A stretch of 64,000 nt of DNA, taken from assembly GCA_963556145.1 (NCBI GenBank), contig OY744467.1:1798001-1862000 (forward strand), in the 5' to 3' direction. This document shows, piece after piece, positions 1-10,626 of this stretch. This stretch comes from Hygrocybe punicea. Taxonomy: Eukaryota; Basidiomycota; Agaricomycetes; Agaricales; Hygrophoraceae. The position numbers and the translations under genes are program-made. Within the stretch, counting starts at the first letter, position 1. Each line of letters opens with the position of its first letter. The notes beneath the pieces were generated by a model. That model saw nothing but the letters and a program-made list of their open reading frames with translations. It had not been told where the DNA came from and made no database searches.

Positions 1-429
1 GAGTTGATAATTGATAAGCAGACTTGCAGCCGCTTGCAATGTCAGCATTTACAGCCGTTTTTGAAATTCTTGAGACTTTTTGAATTTTTTTGGTAGTTTA
101 GAAAAATGTTGACTTAGAAAGTTTTTGAGTGCTGTATTTTATATCTCATGAAATACTGCATGGATTGACATGGTTATAGAGGGAAAGTTGTACTATGTCT
201 TAAGGGCTAGATACTCCTGTAATTATATTTAGAAAATATTTAGTGTGTGGCGAGTTGTGGATGAAACAAAAGGTAAACCAGTACTTTGTAACACCCCAAA
301 TGATATTGTCAAGTAGTGCCATCAAATGAACTCCTATGAAGAAGATTGTAGAGAGACAGTTGTTCATTTTGTCAAGGGCTAGAAGTACATATACCGTGTT
401 TTTCTTTATTTGAGCCAATATTTATGACT

Positions 430-976
430 TTTGTAGTTATGATCTCAATGCAGGCAAGCATAGTAATGATGTAATATTGGCTCAAAGAACAAAAAATAAA
501 GACAAACATGGGTTGCATGTGTCTACATCTTTACACTTCTGTATGAATGTGGGACCAGCTGGTGTGTCTGTTCCACTTGCAGGGAGTGCAGAAGGGCTGG
601 TTGGGGTTGTTGCACGAAGGGGTCCTGTGTTGGCCACCACATGTGCTGCATATGTCATTGTCTTCCAGGCAGCAGGCCACAGTGTGATTCCATTGGTGAC
701 AGTGTAAGCACCATATGGGCTTCTTCTTACATTTGTTGGTGTCTATCCTCTTGTTACAGATGAAGAAGCCTTTTGATAGAATCTGGTTGGCAGTCTCAGG
801 GTTACTGAATGAGAAGATTGCATGACCACATGCCTGGTTGGGTGAACAGCAATCTTTAGGTTTGATCCAGTTTACTCATATGATTGAGTCTGCGGGGAGG
901 TCATTGACCTCTTCAATTTCTCTGAGGTGAGTGGTTGAGTCTGGGTCAAAAGATAGTGGGATAAAGTATGTGATGG
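430..976 (-). pseudogene. LINE (Tad-like) ORF1 remnant, C-terminal zinc-knuckle half
   Basis: Minus-strand reading from 972 downward gives a degenerate protein with the pattern of basidiomycete LINE ORF1 (nucleic-acid-binding Gag-like) proteins: a segment with REIEEVNDLP and WIKP, then a run of CCHC-like knuckles (CLHCHQWNH, CSTCGGQHRT, CTPCKWNRHTSWS). There is an in-frame stop near 880 and a frameshift between the second and third knuckles. No endonuclease or reverse transcriptase is visible between here and the window edge. Joining this segment to the minus-strand reading that ends at 9,685 restores a continuous protein frame across the inserted LTR element (TYST-V-TYFIPL), so the two are halves of one copy. 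Family assignment is from remembered motif patterns. Confidence 0.75.
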
Positions 977-1112
977 TGTAGTAGTTGTGCCTGACACATC
1001 ATGTGACCAGAGTAGGCAGTTCCCAATGTAGTAGTCAGTTCATCCATCTATCCATCGACCTTTCCCTTTGAGTCCTGCGTGAGCCCTGGAGAGGTCCCTT
1101 GGGACCACTCCA
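977..1112 (+). repeat. 5' LTR of outer LTR element
   Basis: A 136-bp TG...CA repeat. It matches the LTRs at 3704, 5708 and 9535. It is followed by ACGTGGTGATGAGAGTG, shared with the inner element just after its 5' LTR and therefore the likely primer-binding/leader region. Confidence 0.85.
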
Positions 1113-2794
1113 ACGTGGTGATGAGAGTGATCTTCAACTCATGGATGTCTTCTCTGCACTTTCCGCACTTTTAGTCTTTTGTTTGCTGGTTTTTCTCATG
1201 AGATGACCTTTTCTGGCCTCACCACCCGCTGCTGTGCACCATGGATTTCTATTCATACCTGGCCATACAGATGCCCGTGCTACACCCCCAGTGCTCTCGT
1301 TCAGTCCCATGGGGCCTACATCGCCCCTCATTGACCCAACAAACGTGGCCACAACCCTTTTTGAACACCAACAGCCCCAAGCCATGTCATCCCATCCACG
1401 CCCATTTTACACCTTTCTAAAGCCAAGATGACCCCCCAACAACCCTGTTTGATGGTTCAAGGCCCCACCTCGCTGCCCATCACCTTGGGAGCACCGCCGT
1501 GACCCCATTTGCACCCTCAATGACCCCACGTCATCAACCTTGGACCTCCCTTTTTTTTTGCGAACCCCAGCCCCATGCGTATCCATCCAAGCCCCAGGAT
1601 GCACACACAATGACCCAACACCCCGTTCTGCCCCAAATGAACCTGTCACCATCCATTTTGGATACCCAAGCACCTGCCACGTCACCACCTTCAACCCCCC
1701 ACTTTTCATATGTCCCGTTCCCAACCCACATTCGTTCAACCCCCCACACCCTCGTTCCATCCACTAGGGTCCCCCGTTGCCCCCCATTTGCCCCAGATGA
1801 GCCCCCACCATTGTTTTCAGAGACCCAAGCCACGTGCCACATCACCATCATGCGGCCCCATTCTGCCAGCACAACTGGCCCCAGACCAACTCACCAAACT
1901 TGCGGCCCACCCCCCAGAGCACCCTGCATCTCATTAACACCCTGAACGAGCCCCCACCACCGTTTTTGGTCACACCACGGATCCGTTGCGCCCCCCCCAT
2001 TGGACCCCCGTTCTTTCATGTACCCCAGCCCCACATGGACCCATTTGACCTCCCATGCCCTCGTTCCACTGGCCAGGACCCCCCATCCCCCTCCATTGTG
2101 CCAAATGAGCCCCCATCGTTGTTTTCAGACACCCAGGCCACGTGCCACATCACCATTGCACAGCCCTGTTCTGCCAACATACCCAGCCCCAGACCAACTC
2201 ACAAAGCTCGCGGCACACCTGTTCACCATCCCTCACTCCAATACCACACATGGACCGTGCCCACCGTTCCCAGACCCCCACCGCATTCCGCCATGTCACC
2301 ACCCCCTGGCCAGATTCTTGCACCATCCCTGGCTCCATGAGCCCTCATTCAGCTCCCCACAACCTCGTTCTTGACCATGGCAACTGCCCTGAACCCATAG
2401 GAACCCAAATGAGACCTGCCCCGCCCTTCTTGGTGACCCAATGACGGTGCCACGTCACCCGCACGTGGCCCCATTTTTTTCAACAGCCAGGCACATTAAC
2501 CACCACATTCAATACTTACATTCCCCCAACACCCTCCAACACCCTGAAAGAACCACCCCCACCATTTCTGGACCCGCACTGACATCTTGCATCACCACTT
2601 CGCGTCCACCTACTCCAGCGTCCCCACCCCACTCACACATGTCTACCACAACTACGACCTCATTCCAAACCCCTTGCGACCCCACCAGCACCTTCCAGAG
2701 CCCCACACGAAGAGATCCCTCGATGCCAGCGCCAGCTCTAGTGCCCTAGTACATATTCCTTTCCCCTATTTCTTCTCTCTCTATCTCTTCCCCT
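1113..2794 (+). other. C-rich non-coding body of outer LTR element
   Basis: This stretch is strongly strand-asymmetric (C-rich, G-poor on plus) and built of diverged units resembling cccCAnnnGACCCC. All three plus frames stay open for long distances and give proline/threonine/histidine-rich translations. That is the signature of composition rather than coding. It is homologous to 4,050-5,060 of the inner element, for example the shared block around 2,012-2,095 and 4,300-4,380. Confidence 0.7.
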
Positions 2795-2803
2795 CTGTTT
2801 CCT

Positions 2804-2838
2804 GGACTTTCAACCGACACCAGGGAAAGGTCACGTGC
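2804..2838 (+). repeat. MULE left terminal inverted repeat
   Basis: Reverse-complement partner of 8305-8339. It carries the shared core AAAGGTCACGTGC at 2826-2838. Confidence 0.85.
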
Positions 2839-3703
2839 AAAATATGAACAAACACATACTCACCGCCCAATCCATTCACAAAGCCCACCGTCAAAGCCCC
2901 ACCATCAAAGCCCACCATCAATTAACACAGTACACAGTACTAGCCGCTCACTGTCCCCGCTCACCAACACCATATTCAACAATCACCGCTCACCGCCCAC
3001 TGCTCACCATCCCTACTCACCACCCAGTGACACCACGACCACCCACCGCCCACCGCTCACCATCCCCACTCACCACCAAGTGCTGACACCACGACCACCC
3101 ACCGCCCACCATTCACAGTTCACTGCCCACCGCTCACTGACACCATATTCAACAGCAACTCTGACAAGAACTGGTTGACCTTCACCAAGTGGAAATGGAA
3201 GTACGGTGAGCAAACTCCCACACTATTGCTTCTTGAACATGTATTTATCTTGTGCAGGTCTGAATCCTGGCGGCAAAAATACCATGGCGGTCTGCTCCTG
3301 GTGTTCAGCCGATAATGGCGAACTCAAACCCACCCATCCTGCAACCAGCCCACTGCCCACTGCCCACTGCCCACCGTGCCCGCTCACCAGCACTGACACC
3401 ACGACTGCTCACCGTCCCCACTCACCATTCACTGCAAAAGCCCATCATCAAAGCCCGCCCTCAAAGCCCACCATGCACCATCAATGCCCCACTACCAAAG
3501 CCAACTGTGCAACCCAAGTCCGTTGCATGCACATAAAATTCACCACCAACGTAGGTATTGTACATGCCGTTCACTGCCAAACTAATGCGCACTACCCAAG
3601 CCCATTGTACGTGCATCACCCAAGCCCACAAAGCCAATGTTGGAGGTGATGAAGATGAAGATGTAAATGGTAGTAATACAGACAGGTTTTTGCTAGTCAC
3701 CGC
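2839..3703 (+). other. MULE-internal non-coding region with short tandem repeats
   Basis: The region holds irregular tandem repeats of ccCACCGCTCACCATCC-like units (about 2,880-3,140 and 3,340-3,520). The small open frames are rich in H, P, T and S and look compositional. A similar repeat (cactcactgcccac) recurs near 23,130-23,170 and 23,340-23,380. No gene seen. Confidence 0.5.
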
Positions 3704-3851
3704 TGTAGTGGTTGTGCCTGACAGATTACGTGACCAGTCCCTTAGTCAGTAGCCTTTCTGGATGTAGTAGTTAGTTGATCTTCCTATCCCATCCAGACCT
3801 TTCCCATCGAGTCCTGCGTGAGCCCCGGAGAGGTCCCTCGGGACCTCTCCA
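3704..3851 (+). repeat. 5' LTR of inner LTR element
   Basis: 148 bp, TGTAGTGGTTGTGCC...CCTCTCCA. Followed by ATGTGGTGATGAGAGTG, the likely primer-binding/leader sequence shared with the outer copy. Confidence 0.88.
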
Positions 3852-5707
3852 ATGTGGTGATGAGAGTGTTTTTTTGACCCACGCACCTCTTTTTCCCTCG
3901 GTTTCTCACTCCTGACGTTTTTTTCTCGCGAGACGACTCTTTTCGGCCTCACCACCCACTGCTGCGCAACCGCAGATTTTCCCTTCATTCACGGCCATAC
4001 AACACTCCAGTTACCCCCCGGCACTCATGTTCAGCTCAATAGGGCCCCGCGTTGACCCAAAAACGCGCCCGCGACCCTTCTCAACACCAAAGCGGCAGGC
4101 CACGTCACATTTGCGACCCCCCCATTTTTTCATTTCATTGTTGTTTTCTTTCATCATTCCTAGCCCCAGGGAGGCTCATCCGACCCCACGGACCCTCGTT
4201 TGACGTACCGGAGCTGCGCGCTCCCCTACGCCACCCCGAATCCATGGTCGCAGACCTTTTTGGTCACACCATGGATCCATCGCGCCCCCATGTTGGACCC
4301 CCATGTTTTCATTATCCCAAGCCCCACACGGCCCCATTCGACCTCCCGTGCCGTCGTTCCACCGGCCAGGACCCCCCGTTCCCGTTCGTTGCACCAAACG
4401 AGCCAGCACCATCGTTTTCAGACACCCCGGCCATACTCCACGTCACCACCACATTGACATCCCGCGACCCCATTTCCCGTGGATCCCCACCCAACCCATG
4501 CTCATCCAACCCCCGGGACCCACGTCCCACATGCCAGAGCCCCCCGTCGCGCTCCATTACCCCAAACGAGACCGCCCCGCCCTTCTTGGTGACCCAGCGA
4601 CCCCGCCACGTCACCCCAACATCGCGACCGCGTTTCTCACCATCCTGGCCCCACGCACACCCGTTACGTCCCCCGTGCCCACTCTCGACGTTGAAGAACC
4701 CCCATCTGCCCCACACTGCTTCAAACGAGCCCCACCGCCATCTTTGGTGGACCAGCACCACGCTCCCCACTGCGTCGACTTACGCGGCCACATGCCCACT
4801 CGTCAAGCTCATGCCCAACCCGTTTATCGCCCCAGAACACCCTACGTCTCATCAACGCCCCGAACGAGCCATCCCCACCGTGTTTGGACCCCAACGCCGT
4901 CTCGTATCACCACCCCACGACTGCCTACCCCGGCAACCCCACCTCACTCGCGCACGTTCGTTAGGACCCCCAGCCTCGTTCCCTGGCCCTCGCGACCCCT
5001 CGCAACCGTTTCCCAGAGCCCACACGAAGAGATTCCTTGATGCCGGCGCCAGCTCTAGTGCCCAAGTACATAGCTTTCCCCTCTATTTCCTTCTCTGTTT
5101 CCTGTCCCCGATTCCTTTCCTCTCTGTTTCCTTCCTCTCTATTTCCTTTCCCTCAGTTTCCTTTCCCTCGTTTCCTCTGTCTCTGTCTCTGTTTCCCCCA
5201 CAATTCAGTTTCATTATTTTTACTATGCCCTCGATCTGTCACCTGGATACCAGTCACTACCCAACCGCCCCACCCACCAAGCCAGAACTAAATGAGCACC
5301 CCGAACACCTTTTGCACTTCGAGAACCCTGGATACAAGAACCTGCAACACAAGAACTACGAACCGAGAACTGCGAACTGAGAACCTGTGATATGAGAACT
5401 GCGAGACATCAGTTTGGTCATCTACCACCACCGTTTTCGATGGACGATATGGTCCCGCTCCATGAGATGGAGGACTGGGAGTCGTGACTGAGGAGTTTTG
5501 GAGAGCTGAGAGAGAGAGTCTAGTTTGGTCATCTGCCACCACCGATCTTCGATGGACGATAGGGTCCCGCTCCACGTGATGGAGGACTGGGAGTCGTGAC
5601 TGGAGAGTGATGTTGAGAGATTTTGGAGAGATTTTTTGGTCAGTTCAGTCTTGTTTTTTTGGTTTTCTGCTAGCGATGAGGGCATTGCTACAGAGAAGGG
5701 GGGCACT

Positions 5708-5855
5708 TGTAGTGGTTGTGCCTGACAGATCACGTGACCAGTCCCTTAGTCAGTAGCCTTTCCAGATGTAGTAGTTAGTTGATCTTCCTATCCCATCCAG
5801 ACCTTTCCCATCGAGTCCTGTGTGAGCCCCAGAGAGGTCCCTCGGGACCTCTCCA
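5708..5855 (+). repeat. 3' LTR of inner LTR element
   Basis: 148 bp, about 97 percent identical by eye to 3704-3851, preceded by a polypurine tract and followed by the CCGC duplication. Confidence 0.88.
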
Positions 5856-5865
5856 CCGCCCCTCT

Positions 5866-8225
5866 CTATCTAATTCTATGTGATTCTTTACGGCATTCCT
5901 TCTTTTGTGCGGTGAGGCCTTCGCAATTGTGGTAAGTACTTGAATCTGCGGAATGCTGGCCACCGGTGGATAGTAGAGTTGTTGAAAGTTGAGACTGAAT
6001 GCGTGGGCTCAAGTGAGGTTTGATGATGGTATGAATGTTCGGGTCCATGGAAACAGAGAGCAGATTGTGAAGCTGCTCTGCCAAGTGATCTTCTGCGAGT
6101 ACAACCTCTTGGTAGGCTATGGCCTCGGCATTAGAATCGGTGACAGTGATGTTCAATATTTCAAACGACAGGAGATCCACAGAAGGGTGATGCTCGCCAA
6201 GCTGTTCGCTCGCATCTTGGCATGTTTCTCATGCAACAGCTCAAGGAAATCACTGATTACGCTGAGGCTATTACTACATACAACAAAGAACTGGCCTATT
6301 TTCGTTCACTGGGGATGGCAAGAAATACCATGGACAAGCAAAAGTCTCAGGGTGGCCTGGCCTTTCTCGCATATTTCAAGACGTATCTGAATGTCCGAAG
6401 CTTTTGGATATCTTGGTCAAAGGCTGGTGTGGTTGAAGCCACTCACATCCTCAATATGCCTTTGAAGAATGTTCCACACACAACGAATCACTTGGAGTCC
6501 TTCAATGGCCGCATCAAAAAAAAGTATTTTGCATCTTATCAGCATTCAGGACGATTACCGCGCCTCGATGTTTGGGTCATGATTATGGTCACACAAGTTA
6601 TCCCTGACTTTTTCAATGAATATGATGAGCGACGGCGAAAGGCTGACTATTACCATCTTATGCGCTATGCAGCCCCAAGTCCAACTTGTTCATCTTCACT
6701 TTCTCAAGATAAATCCAATATCTCCACCACCACGATTATCCCCACTGGCACCTCTACTATCATCACCGAACTTGATGAGGATGTTGAAGCGAAGACATCG
6801 ATTCATACCATTGTGCCATGCCTGCCAGGAATGGAACATACAGAGCAGCAAGAAGATGTCGACCCAATTCTGTTGAAGTCCAAATCGTTCGCGGGTATCG
6901 TTGTCAGTGTTTCCGACTCAAATATCAAATTCTTCGCCCTTGGAGTTGGTTCCCATTGCAACTTTCCATCGTTTCAAGAGCTCTGAGAGTAGTGGGCCAT
7001 TGTATGAGGCGTTGCCTGATTTTGCGTCCTTTTTGGGCGTAAACATGATGGTTGCCACAGGTATACCAACATTCTGATTGTCGGTGACCATGAGAAAGAA
7101 GACAAGAACACAGCTAGAGCAAATGCCAAAGGTGCCATCCATGAGCATCTGTCACCTGTGGCCAAATCTCCAAGCCATATCCTGTTGATGTGCAGTTGAG
7201 AGAATGATGACAAGTCGGTCCGAAATACCAGGTCCAAGCACTTGATAGCTAAGGCAAGCTTGAGTAAGAATGGGAAATGGAGGCTCAGGGTTCAGCTCGT
7301 GAAACCAACAATCAAGATTGTCGATTGCTTTGGACCTTTCTGGAATACCATCCTTGCGGCGAAGTGTGCAATAAAGTGACGTTGACTCATATTCTGTTAG
7401 AATAAAGTGGTGTTGTGCATCACCAGGACTGTCTCCCCACCGCTGGGTTGCCCAGACATGACAGAGTAAATGTACTTGGCCAATAGGTGTGAGATTCTGG
7501 AGCAAATTAAGTGCATATTGTTGAAGGTCAGGGTGCAGTGGGATGATCGGGTTTTTTGACATTTCGATTAATTCTTGACACGCAGGTAAATGGTCCAGCA
7601 TTCCTGATATTTCGTCTATCACAAGCATTCTCTTGTCTAGGGAATGAAGGTAAGCATGGTCATGTCAAATACCATCGGATTTTATTTAATTTTCGGGTCG
7701 AGTTCATCATGAGTTGAAATTACTCATGCGTACATGCTGCATTTGACATTTTCCCGAGGTATCTGTCATCTTTTTGATGCATGGTGGCCTTGTTCGTTAT
7801 CGGTTCCACATAAGCATTGATAAAGTCTAGTCCATCGGGTATATTTCTTTCCAGGGCCGATGCAATTGGAATCACTTGTTTTAATCACCAATTTTGATTG
7901 AACATCGCGAGGGAGCTCATCCGGAATATGGAGCCCAAGATCACTCAACAATTGAAAGGCACGATCTAGTTGAGTTGCATTTCAACATGCCTGAGTTACG
8001 ACATAAAGATATCTTACCCTGGTCTCCATGGGTATGCTTGAAGTGGAATTTGTCAATGCCCATGAAGTTCAGCTGGGCCTGGATATGCTCGCACTCTTCA
8101 GTTGACAGTGCCAGATGAGTTGGAACTGTAGCTGCTGCTGATCTGGCTGACTGTCTCAACTTTGGAATGTCAGAGGGAATATAAACCTGATTTGCATGTT
8201 TTCCGGCTACAGGTGGTTTTTGCAT
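5866..8225 (-). pseudogene. MULE transposase gene with internal inversion
   Basis: The minus strand from 8,225 to about 6,918 encodes the N-terminal two thirds of a fungal MULE transposase: a CLCGTDN segment, an ACQE-containing domain, LTEYESTSLY, and the first catalytic block MDGTFGICSS. This part breaks at GEEFDI. The next part (RQAVRSHLG, then NHLESFNG and VIPDFF) is read from the plus strand at about 6,170-6,920. The C-terminal part (AYQEVVLAEDHLAEQLH, ending about 5,866) is again on the minus strand. So a segment of about 750 bp is inverted within the gene. Roughly 60 residues expected between the blocks appear lost, and frameshifts and stops occur near 7,150, 7,640-7,770 and 7,950. Block order is from family knowledge. 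Confidence 0.8.
6170..6920 (+). pseudogene. Inverted transposase segment (MULE)
   Basis: An open plus-strand frame (with 6,222-6,986) carries the MULE catalytic-core downstream half: HLGMFLMQQLKEITDY, ALAYF-like GLAFLAYFKTYL, PHTTNHLESFNGRIKKKYF and RLDVWVMIMVTQVIPDFF. It ends with a linker including SVSDSN and then runs into the antisense of the upstream half. It is therefore not a separate gene but a flipped piece of the minus-strand transposase. Confidence 0.75.
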
Positions 8226-8304
8226 GGGAAGACAATGAATCTGAATATTTGCATAGAGCTACGTCGATGTCACATCATCTAGCAAGATCGAAGCATGTGA
8301 CATG

Positions 8305-8339
8305 GCACGTGACCTTTCACCGGTGCACGTTTAAAATCC
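8305..8339 (-). repeat. MULE right terminal inverted repeat
   Basis: Partner of 2804-2838. The shared core reads GCACGTGACCTTT on plus at 8305-8317. Confidence 0.85.
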
Positions 8340-8348
8340 ATGTTTCCT

Positions 8349-9534
8349 TTTCCTCAGTTCCTTTTCATTAGTCTTCCCCTCAGTCCCTTTAGTCTTCCTT
8401 TCTCTCTATTCATGTCTATCTCCCCCACAACTCAGTTTTACAAATTTTTCTATGCCCTTGATCCATCACCTGGATAACAGACACTACCCAACCGCCTCAC
8501 CCACCAAGTTACCAGAACTAAACGAGCCCTGAACACCTTTTGCACCTTTGAGAACCCTGGATACAAGAACCTGCAACACAAGAACTGTGAACTGAGAACT
8601 GAGAACCCATGATATGAGAACCACAAAACATCAGTTTGGTCATCTACCACCATCATTTTCGATGGACGATATGGTCCCGCTCCTTGAGATGGAGGACTGG
8701 GAGTTGTGACTGAGGAGTTTTGGAGTTTTGAGTAGTTTGGTCATCTACCACCACCGATCTTCGATGGAAAATATGGTCCTGCTCCATGTGATGGAGGACT
8801 GGGAGTTGTGACTGGAGAGTGATGTTGAGAGATTTTGGAGATTTTTTGGTAAGTTCAGTCTTGTTTTTTGGGGTTTTCTGCTAGTGACGATGTGACGGCG
8901 AGTTCTGTTGTAGACCTGAATGGGAATCTACGGAAAGGGTGATCAGCTAAGAAGTGATCAGAGGAGTTTAGTGTCTATGTAGTCTATTCAATCCAACCCG
9001 AATCCAGGGTTCCAGACCAGAGGGGAAGTGAAGGAAGTGGAGTACGAAGACTAATATGGGTGATACGAATAGTGGACTAAGAAATAGAACTGAAGGGGAG
9101 TGATAACCTGTATTTTTTTATATGATGGGATGTAATATGATATGGTTGTAGTATAAGGGTACATCTTTTATACTACTGGGAGTGATCCTGTGCTATAGTA
9201 ACTATGTACTACAAGCGAAGGCTGTAACTGATGGGAGTGGAGTGGAGTGGAGTATAGGAGGAATGGTGCTATGTACTAAGTAACGGGAAACGAAGATATA
9301 TCATATGTAACTATATACGTACTGATTCCGGGTCATTAGAGACATTGCAGTGCGTATAGGAATGAATCCGGAGGCGGAATCCGGAGCAGAATCGACGGAA
9401 AGGACCGGAATCGGGCGGAATCGATGATGCATGAATGGGAATGGACGGGAACAATATGGGATATGAAGAGGATTCGGGTCCAGACGGCTCGGAGCCTCTA
9501 CAACAAGGACATCGCTATGGAGAAAGGGGGCACT
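8349..9534 (+). other. 3' body of outer LTR element
   Basis: A non-coding pyrimidine-rich block, then sequence homologous to 5,200-5,690 of the inner copy, then about 600 bp (8,895-9,510) that the inner copy lacks. It ends in a polypurine tract directly before the LTR at 9,535. No gene supported. Confidence 0.7.
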
Positions 9535-9680
9535 TGTAGTAGTTGTGCCTGGCACATCATGTGACCAGACCCTTAGTCAGTAGGCAGTTCCTGATGTAGT
9601 AGTCAGTTCATCCGTCCATCCATCAACCTTTCCCTTCGAGTCCTGCATGAGCCCCCAAGAGGTCCCTTGGGACCACTCCA
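9535..9680 (+). repeat. 3' LTR of outer LTR element
   Basis: 146 bp, same family as 977-1112, preceded by agaaagggggcac and followed by target duplication ACGG. Confidence 0.85.
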
Positions 9681-9684
9681 ACGG

Positions 9685-10626
9685 TGGAGTAGGTGTGACA
9701 TTTGATGGCTGTGCCATGGCAGAACTCTGTCAGAAAGGTGGCCAGGTATGTATCATCATTGTGGAGCCATTGGGTGGTACTGTCTGTGTTTTCCTCTAGT
9801 AGTATCATACTACTAGTATGCCTCCATTGCATGGTCTCATTACTCCTAGAAATTTGGAGGTTGGTGGAGGATTGGTGGCTTTGAGTGCCACATTGGCCTT
9901 TTTGGTGATCATTGCTAGGCTAATGTCTAGTGCCTTTTTTGTTTCCGGTGAGTCTGTGACATCGAGGAGCAATTGGCAAGCATGTAGATGTTCCTTAGCT
10001 GTGAGATGGGAGTCTCTGGGATCAATGGTGGTGGGTCTTATGTTTTGGTTTAGGACTGCATCTTTGTATGATGTGGTCATGGTTTCGAAGGTGGTGGAAG
10101 TTTTGGCGAGGTGTGCTGCCATCTGCTGAAGCTGGGTTTTGGTTTCTGTAAGGCTGGTCTCTATGTGCTCCACTACTTGGGTGCAGATGCTGTCAAGGAT
10201 GGGCTCCATTGACTGACCAATGGTTTCTTGGAGTGTGTCAGTTTGCTGTTTAAGTTTGGTTGTGACGGCATCGGCAAATATATTGATCTTGGTGTTGAAG
10301 TCTATCAAGTTGAGTAGGATTGTGACAGAACATATGACATTGGTGATGGAGGTGATCATATTGTTGTTGTCCACAGTTAGTATCTGCATTAGTATGCTAG
10401 AGAGGACAGGGATGTTGAGGTCTTGGTTGGGGGGTAGTAGGGACTTAGCTAGGATGAGTCCTAATGCTTGCTGTGTTGATTCCAGTTCAGGTTCATGCTC
10501 AGTGTCGATTTCCACCTGTTGACTGGTGGCAAGAAGCTCTAGTTTTGGCATCAGTAAATGTGCAAAAGGTCTGGGGCATCTGAGAGGTCTGGGGGCAGAC
10601 TGGAGTGAGTCAGAAGATCTATACAA
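9685..10626 (-). pseudogene. LINE (Tad-like) ORF1 remnant, N-terminal half
   Basis: The minus strand encodes a 273-residue open stretch (10,626-9,805) with a helical central region (repeated T/L/Q-rich heptads around TDTLQETIGQSMEPIL) and the family segment ATNPPPTSKFLGVMRPCNGG. The frame then shifts near 9,805 and continues as ILLEENTDSTTQWL and FCHGTAIKCHTYSTV down to 9,685, where the LTR element interrupts it. The continuation is at 976 and below. In intact relatives this protein binds the element RNA. Here it is broken by the frameshift and the insertion. Confidence 0.72.

Larger units (their letters stand above)
3704..5855 (+). mobile_element. Inner non-coding LTR retroelement (younger copy)
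   Basis: A complete element: LTRs at 3704-3851 and 5708-5855 (both 148 bp), a polypurine tract (gagaaggggggcac) just before the right LTR, and exact 4-bp target duplications CCGC at 3700-3703 and 5856-5859. The LTRs differ at about 5 positions, all transitions. The 1.86-kb interior has no recognisable gag, protease, reverse transcriptase or integrase. It contains a C-rich block (about 4,050-5,060), a pyrimidine-rich TTTCCCTC block (about 5,080-5,200) and a near-duplicated stretch (about 5,410-5,490 and 5,520-5,600) around TTTTCGATGGACGATA. It belongs to the same family as the element it is nested in, two levels out. Confidence 0.88.
2804..8339 (-). mobile_element. MULE (Mutator-like) DNA transposon, decayed
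   Basis: Ends are 35-bp imperfect terminal inverted repeats at 2804-2838 and 8305-8339 (28 of 35 positions match; the inner 13, AAAGGTCACGTGC, are identical). Both start GGA at the outside. They are flanked by CTGTTTCCT (2795-2803) and ATGTTTCCT (8340-8348), a 9-bp duplication with one mismatch; 9 bp is the known Mutator target-duplication length. The flanks rejoin the pyrimidine-rich tail of the outer LTR element as seen uninterrupted in the inner copy. Subtracting the nested inner LTR element leaves about 3.4 kb. The element carries a broken transposase gene (5,866-8,225). Confidence 0.85.
977..9680 (+). mobile_element. Outer non-coding LTR retroelement (older copy), interrupted by a MULE
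   Basis: The element is bounded by LTRs at 977-1112 and 9535-9680 that begin TGTAGTAGTTGTGCC and end CTCCA. A polypurine tract (agaaagggggcac) sits just before the right LTR, which fixes plus orientation. Flanking 4-bp duplications are ATGG (973-976) and ACGG (9681-9684), one transition apart. The host sequence is a LINE whose reading frame is restored when the element is removed. With the nested MULE subtracted the element is about 3.2 kb. Its body has no gag or pol; the left part (about 1,200-2,760) is extremely C-rich. It looks like a TRIM/LARD-type passenger mobilised in trans. LTR divergence includes a 10-bp indel, so it is older than the inner copy. Confidence 0.85.

Noticed and set aside
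1..429. Minus frame at 200-418 near the left edge
   Set aside because: AT-rich, hydrophobic translation without a family; it lies beyond the recognisable end of the LINE remnant.
1499..2749. Overlapping proline-rich open frames in the outer LTR element
   Set aside because: Same compositional cause. Homologous stretches differ by frameshifts between copies, so no frame is conserved.
3340..3520. Short regular repeats that might suggest a CRISPR-like array
   Set aside because: Units are irregular with no constant spacer length, and the genome is eukaryotic.
4052..5380. 442-codon open frame in the inner LTR element
   Set aside because: All three plus frames are open because the sequence is C-rich and stop-poor. 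The translation is P/T/H/S repeats without domains, and it lies inside a non-coding LTR element.
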